Below, piece by piece: positions 46,301 to 54,419 of a stretch of DNA of 64,000 nt. Position numbers and translations under genes: made by a program. The stretch covers positions 558,001-622,000 of the forward strand of contig BGZK01000001.1 in NCBI GenBank assembly GCA_005406025.1, written 5' to 3'. This DNA comes from Eumeta japonica (Eukaryota > Arthropoda > Insecta > Lepidoptera > Psychidae). Under the pieces are notes generated by a model that was given only the letters and a program-made list of their open reading frames with translations, searched no databases and was not told the origin of the DNA. Every line of letters begins with the position of its first letter. Position 1 is the first letter of the stretch.

Positions 46301-46906
46301 ATAATTTGGAAAATTCTTTACGTCTTTGTATCAGTGGAATTAATCCAAACATCGATGGATTAGTTTCCCAAATTCAAGCTCAAGTGTCTCATTGATTTCG
46401 GTGTCGCTATTTAACTTTCGTAGTTTGTAGATTCCAAATTTCACGATTTAATTATAATGTTGTACCTATTTTTTTCATTTCATTTTGTTATTTTATTAAA
46501 TTGTATTATAATAACATTGTCGTATTATTTCATGTCTGATATCTATCGCTAAAAATTATGAACACTACTTTAAAATGCACTACTTTTGAACGCGGCCCGC
46601 GAATATATTTGCACACTAAAGTTTGGCCCACATGTCAAAGGTTGCCCATACCTGCCCTAACGCATGGTGCATAAAATTGTCGAATAGTTAGAAAATTATC
46701 ACTATAGTACGCAATTTGTTTACTTTTAAAAAAATATTAGTTATTCATAATAAATTTTGGCTGGTCTACTTAAAGAAATATTTGTTTTCAGGATTGACTG
46801 GTTGAAGACGACAGGGTCTCCCGGCTGCAAAATTGAAAGATGTGAATTAACTAATTGGGAACATCTCGCGCGTTTGGACTACCACAGTTTCAGCATACGT
46901 TTTTAA
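31279..46906 (+). CDS. Acyp: acylphosphatase, complete in three exons
   Basis: A small (101-residue) acylphosphatase; the family hydrolyses the carboxyl-phosphate bond of acylphosphates in the cytosol. Exons 31279-31342, 34821-34947 and 46792-46906 join in phase with GT/AG junctions, giving one reading frame from ATG to TAA. Family signatures in order: FEVFGQVQG (residues about 14-22), LGIVGWVKNSKRGTIQGKIQG (two halves of the family's second motif), WLKTTGSPGCKIERC and the C-terminal strand DYHSFSIRF. Asn44 matches the catalytic Asn of vertebrate enzymes. Position 26, where the catalytic phosphate-binding Arg is expected in 'G.FFRK', is Thr (GLFFTK). The protein could thus be catalytically weak or altered, or belong to an insect paralogue group with that change. 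Intron 1 is 3.5 kb and intron 2 is 11.8 kb, both packed with repeats, including a whole hAT element. It is divergent from Pgm2. Confidence 0.95.
31343..32076. other. acylphosphatase intron 1, left part
   Basis: AT-rich; around 31750-31800 there is a short run of 'aaatcgacttaaatcgatcgg'-like words split by other bases. Nothing recognised. Confidence 0.4.
32077..33173. repeat. five-copy tandem array, unit about 223 bp, derived in part from a mariner tail
   Basis: Unit starts ('tgcaatggacatacgcggc') are at 32077, 32302, 32525, 32747 and 32969, so periods are 225, 223, 222 and 222. Copies 2-5 are almost identical. Within each unit the stretch from 'aatatggaagttcagag' to 'ctgtttttcaaaata' is the reverse complement of the 3' untranslated tail of the mariner lineage seen in copies A and C. 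The remaining ~150 bp is not mariner and contains 'ttccgattccgatctcgat', a word of the dispersed hexamer family. The last unit merges into mariner D at about 33100-33173. It is in acylphosphatase intron 1. Confidence 0.92.
33100..33472 (-). mobile_element. mariner copy D, internally deleted
   Basis: Minus-strand mariner of the copy A/C lineage. The 5' end lies at about 33472 ('tggtcacttagaaattc' read on the minus strand) and keeps the 5' region through the codons for MNSTRE. It then jumps directly to the C-terminal region KWFTNVDEAGAAYKKAVEA and CAKCFCQWFY. About two thirds of the transposase is missing. Its 3' tail runs into the tandem array, whose units repeat that tail. Confidence 0.85.
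33473..33861. other. acylphosphatase intron 1, spacer
   Basis: AT-rich; nothing recognised. Confidence 0.5.
33862..34193 (+). pseudogene. LINE reverse-transcriptase C-terminal tail, fossil
   Basis: Reads MLQWLGHLETMDVSRLTK, stop, MYRANMCGGKIGKGRPRKFF, DQIGCILKRNQI, then RSRRACMKILIDISEAREK and LPGK. This order (GH.ERM, G.GRPRK, RRACMK, EARE..KD, YPSGK) is the typical end of the reverse-transcriptase polyprotein of one insect LINE group. It is the same tail as in 27795-28065, so two copies of one family flank the Pgm2/acylphosphatase pair. Nonfunctional. Confidence 0.8.
34194..34820. other. acylphosphatase intron 1, right part
   Basis: AT-rich up to the exon 2 acceptor; nothing recognised. 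Confidence 0.5.
34821..34947 (+). CDS. Acyp: acylphosphatase exon 2
   Basis: Acceptor GTTTCCAG|GACTG. It completes Gly, then LFFTKYCRELADTLGIVGWV and on to RAQLDH. Donor CACAT|GTCAGT was chosen over the downstream TCA|GTACAT because only it keeps the frame into exon 3 (AT|G, Met). More GC-rich than the flanking intron. Confidence 0.95.
35086..36190 (-). mobile_element. mariner copy E, 5'-truncated
   Basis: Same lineage as copy B, read on the minus strand. N-terminal RGNFRAMIYYDFRRRVTQKQ, GNEAPLKTTVHYWFRKFNRG and VTYHEIKTSL are intact within one frame. Further on, HDNAS, then SPYSPDLIPNNFYLFPNVKN and SHEEAIDAFQM. The 3' terminus at 35086 starts 'cgagagctgctatctgtgtg', matching the copy B inverted repeat, and is preceded by TA. 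The other inverted repeat is missing: similarity stops just upstream of the start Met at about 36190. Broken by stops and frameshifts. Confidence 0.85.
36191..36575. other. intron 2 DNA flanking mariner E
   Basis: The mariner frame continues upstream on the minus strand as an unrelated extension (MESQNIVPVQSVIRWQFKEA...) to 36279. This is not mariner-like and is probably chance or another repeat. The rest is unassigned. Confidence 0.35.
36576..37350 (+). repeat. inverted-repeat-ended element, long form (pair with 25081-25594)
   Basis: It starts 'aagctattgcatagc' and ends 'ctatgcaatagctt', an exact 13-14 bp inverted pair. Interior blocks are shared with the short form. An extra ~190 bp at about 36700-36890 ('cgcctctaggtggcattgg' and onward) is present only here. 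Non-coding. Confidence 0.75.
37351..39477. other. acylphosphatase intron 2, unassigned stretch
   Basis: AT-rich with one decayed repeat tail near 38320-38440 ('gacggcaggacaaacgaacag' broken by bases, then 'attcccattttaggtacta'). No exon signals in line with acylphosphatase. Confidence 0.45.
39478..39590 (+). repeat. degenerate hexamer array (GATYYC)n
   Basis: It parses in sixes as GATCCC GATCTC GGTCCT ... GATCTC GATCCC GCTCTC GATTTT GATTTC AGTCTC and so on for about 18 hexamers. It is the clearest example of the family in this window. Confidence 0.8.
39591..40672. other. acylphosphatase intron 2, unassigned stretch
   Basis: No recognised gene or repeat. The open frames at 39881-40246 and its antisense partner have no recognisable motif. 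Confidence 0.45.
40673..40826 (+). mobile_element. hexamer array ending in a Helitron-like 3' terminus
   Basis: 40673-40755 is a purine-rich version of the hexamer array ('gggaccggaattaaaatc', 'accgggatcgaaaccagg'). 40805-40826 reads 'gtccacgcggacgaaaagctag' in two parts and is followed by T: a small hairpin (gtccacgcggac) just before CTAG, as in Helitron 3' ends. Confidence 0.6.
40827..41664. other. acylphosphatase intron 2, unassigned stretch
   Basis: AT-rich; nothing recognised. Confidence 0.5.
41665..42420 (-). repeat. dispersed repeat, 'gccaagagcatg' family, long form, inverted
   Basis: In reverse orientation it carries the ordered blocks of the 21945-22608 copy: 'gaaccctacaatgagcatgg' at the right, 'acttttgtcgcttataac', 'gtaaactaaagtgcatcagc', and the 'gccattttagatcg...aaccct' end at the left. 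It includes a 16-bp perfect hairpin at 41895-41930 with loop cttc, not seen in the sister copies. Confidence 0.65.
42555..42756 (+). mobile_element. short non-autonomous Helitron (202 bp)
   Basis: It begins TCTATATCCATATAAGCG preceded by A. Near the start is 'ctgattgactgactcatta', then 'ccaactgatttcaactttgg' and 'atgcgggcggaacca', ending AAAGCTAG followed by T. The 5'-TC ... CTAG-3' ends between A and T are the Helitron insertion rule, and the body is the common lepidopteran type. No target duplication, as expected. Confidence 0.8.
42757..44169. other. acylphosphatase intron 2, unassigned stretch
   Basis: AT-rich; open frames such as 43616-43882 have no recognisable content. Confidence 0.5.
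44170..46654 (+). mobile_element. hAT transposon, nearly complete, with 8-bp target duplication
   Basis: The left end CAAATGTGGGCAATAACC and the reverse complement of the right end, CAGGTATGGGCAACC, are imperfect hAT-type inverted repeats. Flanks are ccataacg (44162-44169) and ccctaacg (46655-46662), an 8-bp target duplication with one change. Subterminal 'ccggcccgcgaga' and 'gcggcccgcgaat' motifs are typical of this group. The 2.5-kb element carries the dead transposase at 44630-46395. It inserted in acylphosphatase intron 2, 138 bp before the exon 3 boundary, in the same orientation as the gene. Confidence 0.9.
44630..46395 (+). pseudogene. hAT transposase, GTF2IRD2/Charlie-like, inactivated
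   Basis: Successive frames give an N-terminal BED-like zinc-finger start (MRSGGKKRKVDAEGRQFQQK, then FILHNVKAICLLYNE and LYSTKHP), then KGEFIKEC, LSRRTVVRRIE, ALDESTNLSDTVQLAIFIRG (first catalytic Asp region), TTTGEDIFNEV, then YYCEVRWLSKGKMLKRFYEL (45622-45685) and the C-terminal 'FGSTYKCEQFFSMMKVNKSK' and RLTDDNLENSLRL. This order is that of the hAT transposase domesticated in vertebrate GTF2IRD2. Stops at about 44832, 45042 and 45154 and frameshifts around 45400-45530 and 46121 kill it. The long final open segments suggest modest age. Confidence 0.9.
46792..46906 (+). CDS. Acyp: acylphosphatase exon 3
   Basis: Acceptor TTGTTTTCAG|GATTG. Encodes IDWLKTTGSPGCKIERCELT and ends HSFSIRF with TAA at 46904-46906. 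It aligns naturally with the family's C-terminal third. It begins 138 bp after the end of the hAT element in intron 2. Confidence 0.95.
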
Positions 46907-48961
46907 AGAAAAAAAACTATACACATATACGTTATGTGTAGTGCGATAGTAAAATCATTTTCGTCATTAAACGGAATACTGTCGACCACCATCAACTATT
47001 ATAATTGGTGTCAGCAACATTTTATAATATAAATGAATGAATATTATTTTTCTAAGAAAGTGGATTTAGAATCAAATCAAGAAACGCGTTGAGAAGATGT
47101 CTTAAAAATATTATTATTAATCCTGTAATTAGCTAACGACAGACGGTAAACATAATAAAATGTCTTATATAAGATAAGAAGCTCTTAATTTATTTGCATA
47201 ATGTTTACAACTGTTGTCGCCGCTCGGCGCCAGGCGCCGCCGCCTCGTGTGATCGCTGCACAATTAATCCGTTTAGCTTTATTCGAGCGTATTCCGTTAA
47301 TAATAAATACATTATAAACAGCAGTGTCTGTTATGCTCTCAGTGGCATTTTACTGAAGCTCACTATAAAACCGTTGTTGATAATTGCATGCCTTAAGCGC
47401 GAGCGCAGGTATGCTTCTACTACCGTCTGAAAATCCCGTCTACACCGGGTGTAACCGCGATAACTAAAAAACTATTTAACTTTTAAACTTAATTTATTTT
47501 TCAATCTCATCACTAATCGATTGCGAATAACTGCATTGAAAATCACAGCTTGATATATTACCGATTAGCTGTAACTGAATTTTTCACCTGTCAGTTATTA
47601 ATGGTTTGATCGGCCATTTCGCTTAAATATCTAAAATGGAGGTTGAAATTCAGTGTGAAGTTGTTTATTTTGCATTATAATGTCTAATAAATATTAAATT
47701 ACCTATCCTTCTTTCGATTCAAGTTTACTATAAAACTATTTGAAAATCATAAATAAAAAAAGAGCATTTTTCGTGAAAAGCTCATATGTTATCTTAAACG
47801 TCTAATTTAAATAACACACGCATGGCACGAGCGCTTAAGGCATGCACATTTGATTTTACCAAATTTTATTGAATAATTACGTACGCACAAACTGCTGACG
47901 CTACTGGCGATATTTAATGCGGAAAATTACGCTCAAAAAAATGTTTTTAACAAAACAATTAACAGTGTGTATAAGACTACGAGGAAACCGTATTCATGAA
48001 CCGATCCTGATCGGGTGCATAAATATGAGACTCATAAAACATTTTAAACGCTAGAAAGCGTGGCTTGCTATCGTTGCAAAACTTATTCTGTTTCTGTGTG
48101 TAAAGTAACGAGATACGGATAGGCCGCCTCCCATGGCGTCCGTTCGAAACGAGTAGGAATTTAAGTGCACAACGGAAAAATGTCTGTCTATCATTATAAT
48201 AGACGACGAATAGATCTGTCTATCAAAATAATTAGTTTCCATAAAAATATCCTCTTATAATGGAAACAACAAACGTAATTGTACGTCTTTTTCTTAGAAG
48301 TGGACATTTAATTCAGTTAAATGTAGGAAAATTTGAAGCTGTTTTTGTTTAAAAGTGTAGTTTTTATTTCGTATTTTATATGGAGAATAAGTTGTTCTAT
48401 CGTATCGTGATCATCTATCTCATTGTTGCATGGACCAAAATTCTGTATCATCCTTTAAATATTTTTTTTTCAATTTAATTCATGTAGATATAATATTGGT
48501 CGAATGATATGATGTAACCAAACATATGGTAATGAACAAATGTTTGAACAGGTCCTTAATAATACAATCATAAAATATCTGTTGAAGATTAGTGTTGCCA
48601 GTTTTAATGTTTATTATTCAATTTTCAAATAAAAATATTACGTACTGTGTGTAGTTTCATTAAAATCGAAACATCAACGGAAGCGGCTCAGCAGATTCTA
48701 ACGTGTAGCCAAGAGCACAAATTCAAATTCAATATTAAAATTCTCAATGTCCTTATTTCATTACATAATTCTTACTGTGCGTCATATCACGAATTTTCCC
48801 CGTTATTATTCGTTCAAAATTACACGCTGAAGATCCTGATTGAGATGAACGTAACATACCCGTTTCGTTCACGATCCCGCCCATTAAATTATTCAAATTT
48901 CGAGCGCTCATGTAGCTTAGAAAAAACTTAAGCGAGTTTTCGGTGGTGCGCATGAGCATAT
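46907..48961. other. intergenic DNA after acylphosphatase
   Basis: It contains the acylphosphatase 3' UTR, whose end is not placed, and a possible MITE at 47385-47846. GC-rich words near 47217-47245 ('cgccgctcggcgccaggcg') have no gene context. Otherwise unassigned. Confidence 0.45.
47385..47846. repeat. possible MITE bounded by a 16-bp inverted repeat
   Basis: TGCATGCCTTAAGCGC at 47385-47400 is repeated in inverse at 47831-47846. The 430 bp between are non-coding. No clear target duplication, so this may be chance or a decayed element. Confidence 0.4.
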
Positions 48962-49122
48962 AGCCCGTATTAATAAAGCTCACTCAAGTACAGCGTTCTA
49001 TCTTGAGAGTGGAAAGAGCGAGACAGTTATAATGTTTCGCTATGGAAATTATTATATGTCCCGCTCCCACGTTACTTCTTGACATGGCGCATTATTTAGG
49101 TGACGTTTATTAATACGGGCGA
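48962..49122. mobile_element. small MITE with 20-bp terminal inverted repeats
   Basis: The left end GCCCGTATTAATAAAGCTCA and the reverse complement of the right end, GCCCGTATTAATAAACGTCA, differ at two positions. The whole is 161 bp and non-coding. The superfamily is not clear from the ends. Confidence 0.7.
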
Positions 49123-50658
49123 CAGATTAGAAGTGTGGGGAAACGTTCACAATAGGATTTCTGGTGGCGTTTTAATATAATTCATATGTACTTTTAAATG
49201 AAGCAGTTCTTCTAGCAGCTCAACGAAATACCACGCATGACTCTCAAGATATCGTACCTATATTCACTATGATGCTACTATCGCAGAGTTATGTTGCCAG
49301 AAACGGTATTTAGACGGACTTCGGAAGCTGATCTAGCTTACAATTGGATGGAAGTTTTCTGAGAGAATTTCAATATGCATTCTTTTTATTATTTCAATTT
49401 AGTAATTAGATTATGAGGTTCACCAAATCAATTTAGGAATTTATTTTTAAAGGCTGTCTTTTAGAATTTTTATTTTCAGAATGTGCAATATTTTCTTGAT
49501 ACACTCATTTACGATATTTTTCCAAAAAGTGTCTTTCAACGTTTATGGTTACTCATTATTATATGGTCTTTGTCGTCGGTTATTCCTAACACTATAGTAT
49601 TCCTAATCTAGTTGTTCTTCTGTAGAAGTTCTTATATAGTACACTCTTCTGCATCCTCTGCCTCTATAGAAGGCGCTCTGTAACTTGTTTCTCTTCGCGG
49701 TGGGTTTGACTACCACTCAGTAGTCACGACTTCGCCATCGTCCGCCCGTGTAAAATGATCGTCCTTTACAATGGTCATTCAAAAACACTTTTTCTTAGTA
49801 TATATCCACCAAAGAATGGGGACAATATACGCATCCCACAGAGCATTTAAGCAGTTGAGGGTTGTCATCAAATCATCTAGTTGGGAGATGAAATACCTCA
49901 TAAATCGTTATTCACTAACATAAATTGAAACAAGTAAACGTGAAGTCTATATCTTCATAGACAAATATTTGGCATGAAATTCGCTTTTATCATTTGTTGT
50001 CATAATTGTCCGCTATCGTAATTTGTGATATTCAAACAGAAGTAATTGTCATATGTTTATTATGCCCACGCTTCTCTGAAGGTCGCTTCTCTCGAGTCGG
50101 CAGCGAACGCACGTGTGCACTTTGTGCATACAGACTACACAACACTAGACTGCAAAGATAGCGCTAGGGATTCAAATGTATGGGGTCGATGAAAAGTTAT
50201 CGATGTAATAATAGTCGTCGTTGCCTATTTTAACGTGTCGATACTCCTTCAAAGTGTTAGATAAAAAAAAAGTTAACTGACGTTTTGGGATTAAATATTT
50301 TTCATTTAAATTATATTATTTACATTACATTTGAATTAAAATATAATAAAATGGCCGTTTATCATTACAATACTTCTTTATTTATAACATCATATACAAT
50401 CCAAGCTAGGTTTTCCTATGCCATGGATATAAGCACACATTTAAACATAAAATATGAATGGTACGATATGAACATCAATTATTAATACAATATATGTCCA
50501 CTATTGATTGGATTTCAACCAGAGCAAGACACAAAACTAAACGAGATATTAAAAACAATAAGCATAACAACGGACTGGAGTCAATTTTTACAAAAAAGAA
50601 TTAACTCTCACACCCATTCATGTACATATTTCTGTGTGACATTAGTTAAAAAGTCTTG
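49123..50658. other. intergenic DNA, unassigned
   Basis: No gene or repeat recognised. A short GC-richer patch near 50085-50130 has no motif. Confidence 0.45.
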
Positions 50659-50750
50659 ATTCTCTGAGAGGATTCCCGGTTCTGATTCCCGGTCTGGTCC
50701 GTCAGTTCTGATCCTGATTCTGATGTTGATCCCTTTCTCAATGTCTATCC
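50659..50750 (+). repeat. degenerate hexamer array (GATTCC/GATCCT)
   Basis: 'gaggattcccggttctgatt', 'cccggtctggtccgtc', 'gatcctgattctgatgttga' follow one another with six-base spacing of GAT words. Confidence 0.65.
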
Positions 50751-51431
50751 AGCTTTCCATTACAATTGTGCTACCTTCATTACATATTTCCTTTACGCTT
50801 GAACACAATTTCTTAGAAGAACATAAATTCCAAGTGTATGTTCTAATAGATTTATACATATATATAATGTGTTATTGTAACATTTTAATCAGATAAATAA
50901 TGAGGTAGTACCGTCGAAAGTAGATATTTATCATCGCCATGTACATCCATGTCCATCCACGACCGCTAATGCGTTTCCGGCTTTTTAGAATGTAATAGGT
51001 TATTTTATTAAAGATCCTCTGGTCGTATTGATGGCACACAAAGTTGATGGTAGGCCATTCCAAAGTTTTGCCGACCGTCAATAATCAGTTACAAATGGTT
51101 GACTCTTACGATAACAGGAAATTGAATCTACGGATTCTGAACGGACACAGAACGAGTGATTCTGCTTACTTTTGGTCTGTGGAAAAAAATAAATAAAAAT
51201 AATTAAGGACAAAAGTAAGAAGTTTAAACTGTGATAATATAGAATATCATATACAGTCATGTATTTTAGATAATGGAACAAGTATAGTTCTTAAGTACAT
51301 ATATGCATTTGCTCATGAAATGATTGACAAGTCAGTAATTTATTTGTTTCCCAATAATTATAATCAAATTAGTTAAGACAATTTATTTTGATGCACATGA
51401 TGAAAATAAACATGTGGTATCAAATAAAACG
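50751..51431. other. intergenic DNA, unassigned
   Basis: Nothing recognised. Confidence 0.5.
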
Positions 51432-51952
51432 CCGGGCAAGTTCGAGTTGAATTCGCACAAAAATGGTTCCCGTACCATTGTAAGTACAATATTTAACACT
51501 AAACATATTTTTTAAGTGACTTAGTTATTCATACTTAATAGTATTTATTAAGGGGACGTAAAATTTGACCCTCCCGTTTGATACTGGACCAAATTAGCCT
51601 GAGTTCGACTCATACTTTGCTCATTTTTATTATTTGTTGTTTTACTTAAGAGCATGCACTATGATCGTACTAATTCGAGGTTTGTATAAATTTTCCATTA
51701 TTGAGATTGAACAAAAAAACGCTCAAAAGAAAATGCGTTACCTGTATGGGGACCTCTTATAATTTTTAACTTAATTTTATTTTCATTATTTGTTATTGTA
51801 GCGACCATGTAATTTCACACTCTGTAACAATTTGAAGTGTCTACCCATTACAGTTGAAAAGATACAGCCCTATGACAGACGGATGGACAGACAGCCGAAC
51901 TTTTGTAATAGGGTTTCGTTGGTACTCTTTGGGTCCGGAACCTTAAAAACAT
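51432..51952 (+). repeat. dispersed repeat of the 'cgggcaagttcgag ... ggaacctt' family
   Basis: It starts 'gccgggcaagttcgagttg', has 'gttcccgtaccattgtaag', then 'cagttgaaaagatacagccc', 'gacagacggatggacagaca', 'gtaatagggtttcgttggta' and 'gggtccggaaccttaaaaa'. This is the fullest copy of a very common lepidopteran repeat in the window. Non-coding. Confidence 0.75.
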
Positions 51953-52555
51953 CATGAATATAATAATATAACACTAAAAGACCTCACTGATATTGTATCG
52001 ATTTCAACTTTCCACGTGATGACGTCCTCCGATTTTAAAAGAAATATATGTACGAAAGATTTTTGTTTTGGTAATTATATAGAAATGGGGCTCCACTGTT
52101 TTTTGGCTATAAAAAAATCGAAAAATTGCGATATTTCATTACTTTTTTTTAAATGTTCTACTCCGCGGCGGATTTAAGAAAAAAAATATGAAATAAGTGT
52201 CAAATTAAGTGAAACGGGTCATATCATCGATTAAAAGTCGAAAAAATTAAAATTTTGACTTTTGACTGCAATTTTGAAGGGTTTAACGTCAAAATTCCAT
52301 TGATATGAAATTTTTCTATTATTGCGCATTGAAAAACAAACAATTTAAAAAAAGCCCCTTACATTTTCATTTCTCTGGAAGTTATGAATTTTTTTTTTAA
52401 ATTACAAAAACTTGAAAAATTCTTATAATTGCAGCCGCGACACAAATTTAAAATTTTATCACTTTTAAATAAAAATTATTTAATCCACGCACAAGAATAA
52501 AAAAAAAACAAGTAAACAAGGGCTGTGGCCATTATGCCACGGGGGCTGAGAAAAA
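51953..52555. other. intergenic DNA, unassigned
   Basis: AT-rich with poly-A/T runs; nothing recognised. Confidence 0.5.
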
Positions 52556-52560
52556 AGAAA

Positions 52561-52630
52561 CCTAACCTAACCTAAGCTAAAAAACCCAACCCAACCCAAC
52601 TCAACCCGGGTTGGGTTGGGTTGGGTTGTT
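52561..52630. repeat. TTAGG tract beside a G-quadruplex palindrome
   Basis: 52561-52575 is three CCTAA units (TTAGG on the minus strand). 52585-52607 is a CCCAA run meeting a GGGTT run at 52608-52630, joined at CCCGGG. 52608-52625 holds four GGG runs with TT spacers, a canonical G-quadruplex motif. The mirrored C-rich arm carries nearly the same motif on the minus strand. Confidence 0.9.
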
Positions 52631-52708
52631 TTTATTTTGGAATTAATCAGAACAACAATTTAGCTATTTATTTCATTTTTCAATAAGATCGATTTTTTCA
52701 ACACAAAA

Positions 52709-52790
52709 ATCCTGATTGCGATTCCTCTCTCTATTCCAATTCTGGTCTCGATGTAAATTTCGGATCGGGTTCTGCTCTAGATTTCAATAT
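52709..52790 (+). repeat. degenerate hexamer array
   Basis: 'ctgattgcgattcctctctc' and 'attctggtctcgatgtaaa' then 'cggatcgggttctgctctag' repeat GAT/TCTC words with six-base spacing. Confidence 0.6.
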
Positions 52791-54357
52791 TCAATTTCAA
52801 CCAAAAGCACACCCAAACAAAGGTACTGTACAATTATTTAAATATTGGCCTAACATCTTCTCCCCGGGTTACTGCAGCACACAGCAGTCATAGTGAACTA
52901 TATTTTTTCCTCATTTATTGCTGCTGACAAAATCCGAGAGATGGCGCTGTGCCAATAAATTCATTCGCATGCCCTATTTTTTTATCGTCTTAGACATGTT
53001 CTTTTTTAAATAATGTTACCGATTTTCGCTTTAGTGTGTGCTCTGTCAGGTGTTTAACTCGTGAATACAAGAAGACTCCATACAATGTACAAGCCCACAT
53101 TTCATTCCATTGAAATTATAAAATCAACAATTTTAATGGTCCATAACCTGGCCGAAAATTCCTTTAAGCCGTTAGCGAAGTTCGTATCCAATTCCATAAA
53201 GCCATCTTCTTTGTTTATATGTAAAGATTATAGTTTTTTTTTCAAACATTTTCACTGTACGGACTTTCGACCACCCTATACAGCTTTATCATGTATATAG
53301 ATCAACTCTGTCGCTATATCTTAAATTAAGTTTGGCTTACCTGTTGAAAAGCACGTTGCAAACCTTAATATTATCACGTATTTCTATGCAGCACTTTCCC
53401 AGCACTTTCTAACCTTTTTATGTATGCACTAAAGACTAGCGAACGAAAATGCGAATACAAAACGAAATTTCTATCCATTTAATACTCTAATGAGGTAAGT
53501 TACTGTAATGACTCACAAGATAATTTTAATCTGTAGATAATGAAAATAATTTTTATTTGTGGGTGCATCAGTTAAAAAACTACTGAACGTGTCGGTATGG
53601 GAATTAATCATTCGACACGTAATCGTTTGTAGACGTTTTTAAGGTATCTATGTATTGAATTCCATACACCCTTCACGGTTTTTATTTAATTACTTTCTTT
53701 AGGCATATCGCCCACCAAAGGGGGCATGTAATCGCTAATAAACTGTGAGTTCAAAAACGAATTAAACATGCTTTGATGAAGTAAAAATGGAAATAAAATT
53801 TGAAATTAATCTTAATTTTAGAATAAAACTAAAATGGGATGTTTGATATCAGTTGTAAATATTTTTTTATCGCTAACTAGTCGTAAAAGCGAAGTCATCA
53901 AAATTTATGTAGAGAACGGAGCAACTGGTTACTTGATTAGTGAACTTATTAATTAAAATCATTTTTATAAAATACCTTTTTACTTTTTAGTTCATTGAAA
54001 AGTACTTGTTTTAGATTATATCAATGCCGTATTTTATTCTTGTTGTTTTTAGTTCAGTGAAGTTCAATTTTTAACTTTGTTTAGTAAAGAGTTGTTTTGT
54101 AAAGTGCCATTGTTCGCTTTGTTGTGCGAAAACAAAAAAAATATAGTCCACTTTACAGTGAGTAATTACGTTTCAAAGCAAGTCCCTTGATTTTGTTGGA
54201 TTTGTCCAAACAAAACCAAGGGATTTTCTTTGAAGCCACTGAAAAGTGTCGATATCATTCTTTCGGTCATATCATCAGGTCCTCGAAATCAAAAGTAATG
54301 TACTAGATTTATCGAAACAGAGCAAACTCGAGGGTCTACTCGTAACTACTGAAGAGT
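52791..54357. other. intergenic DNA, mostly unassigned
   Basis: 53583-53680 shares 'gaacgt(g/a)tcg(g/a)(t/c)atggga', 'ccattcgac/atg' and 'attcta/tttggat' style blocks with 62557-62665, suggesting a dispersed repeat. An imperfect inverted pair lies near 54183-54225 ('cccttgattttgttgg' against 'ccaaacaaaaccaaggg'). Confidence 0.45.
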
Positions 54358-54419
54358 TCCACTATTTACCTCACGAATGCCAAGTTAATAAACTTGGCAT
54401 TCGTGAGGTAAATAGTGGA
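54358..54419. repeat. perfect 29-bp hairpin with 4-nt loop
   Basis: 54358-54386 is the exact reverse complement of 54391-54419; the loop is aata. No mismatch in 29 pairs. It lies 1.4 kb downstream of the fusl stop codon in gene orientation. Confidence 0.95.
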
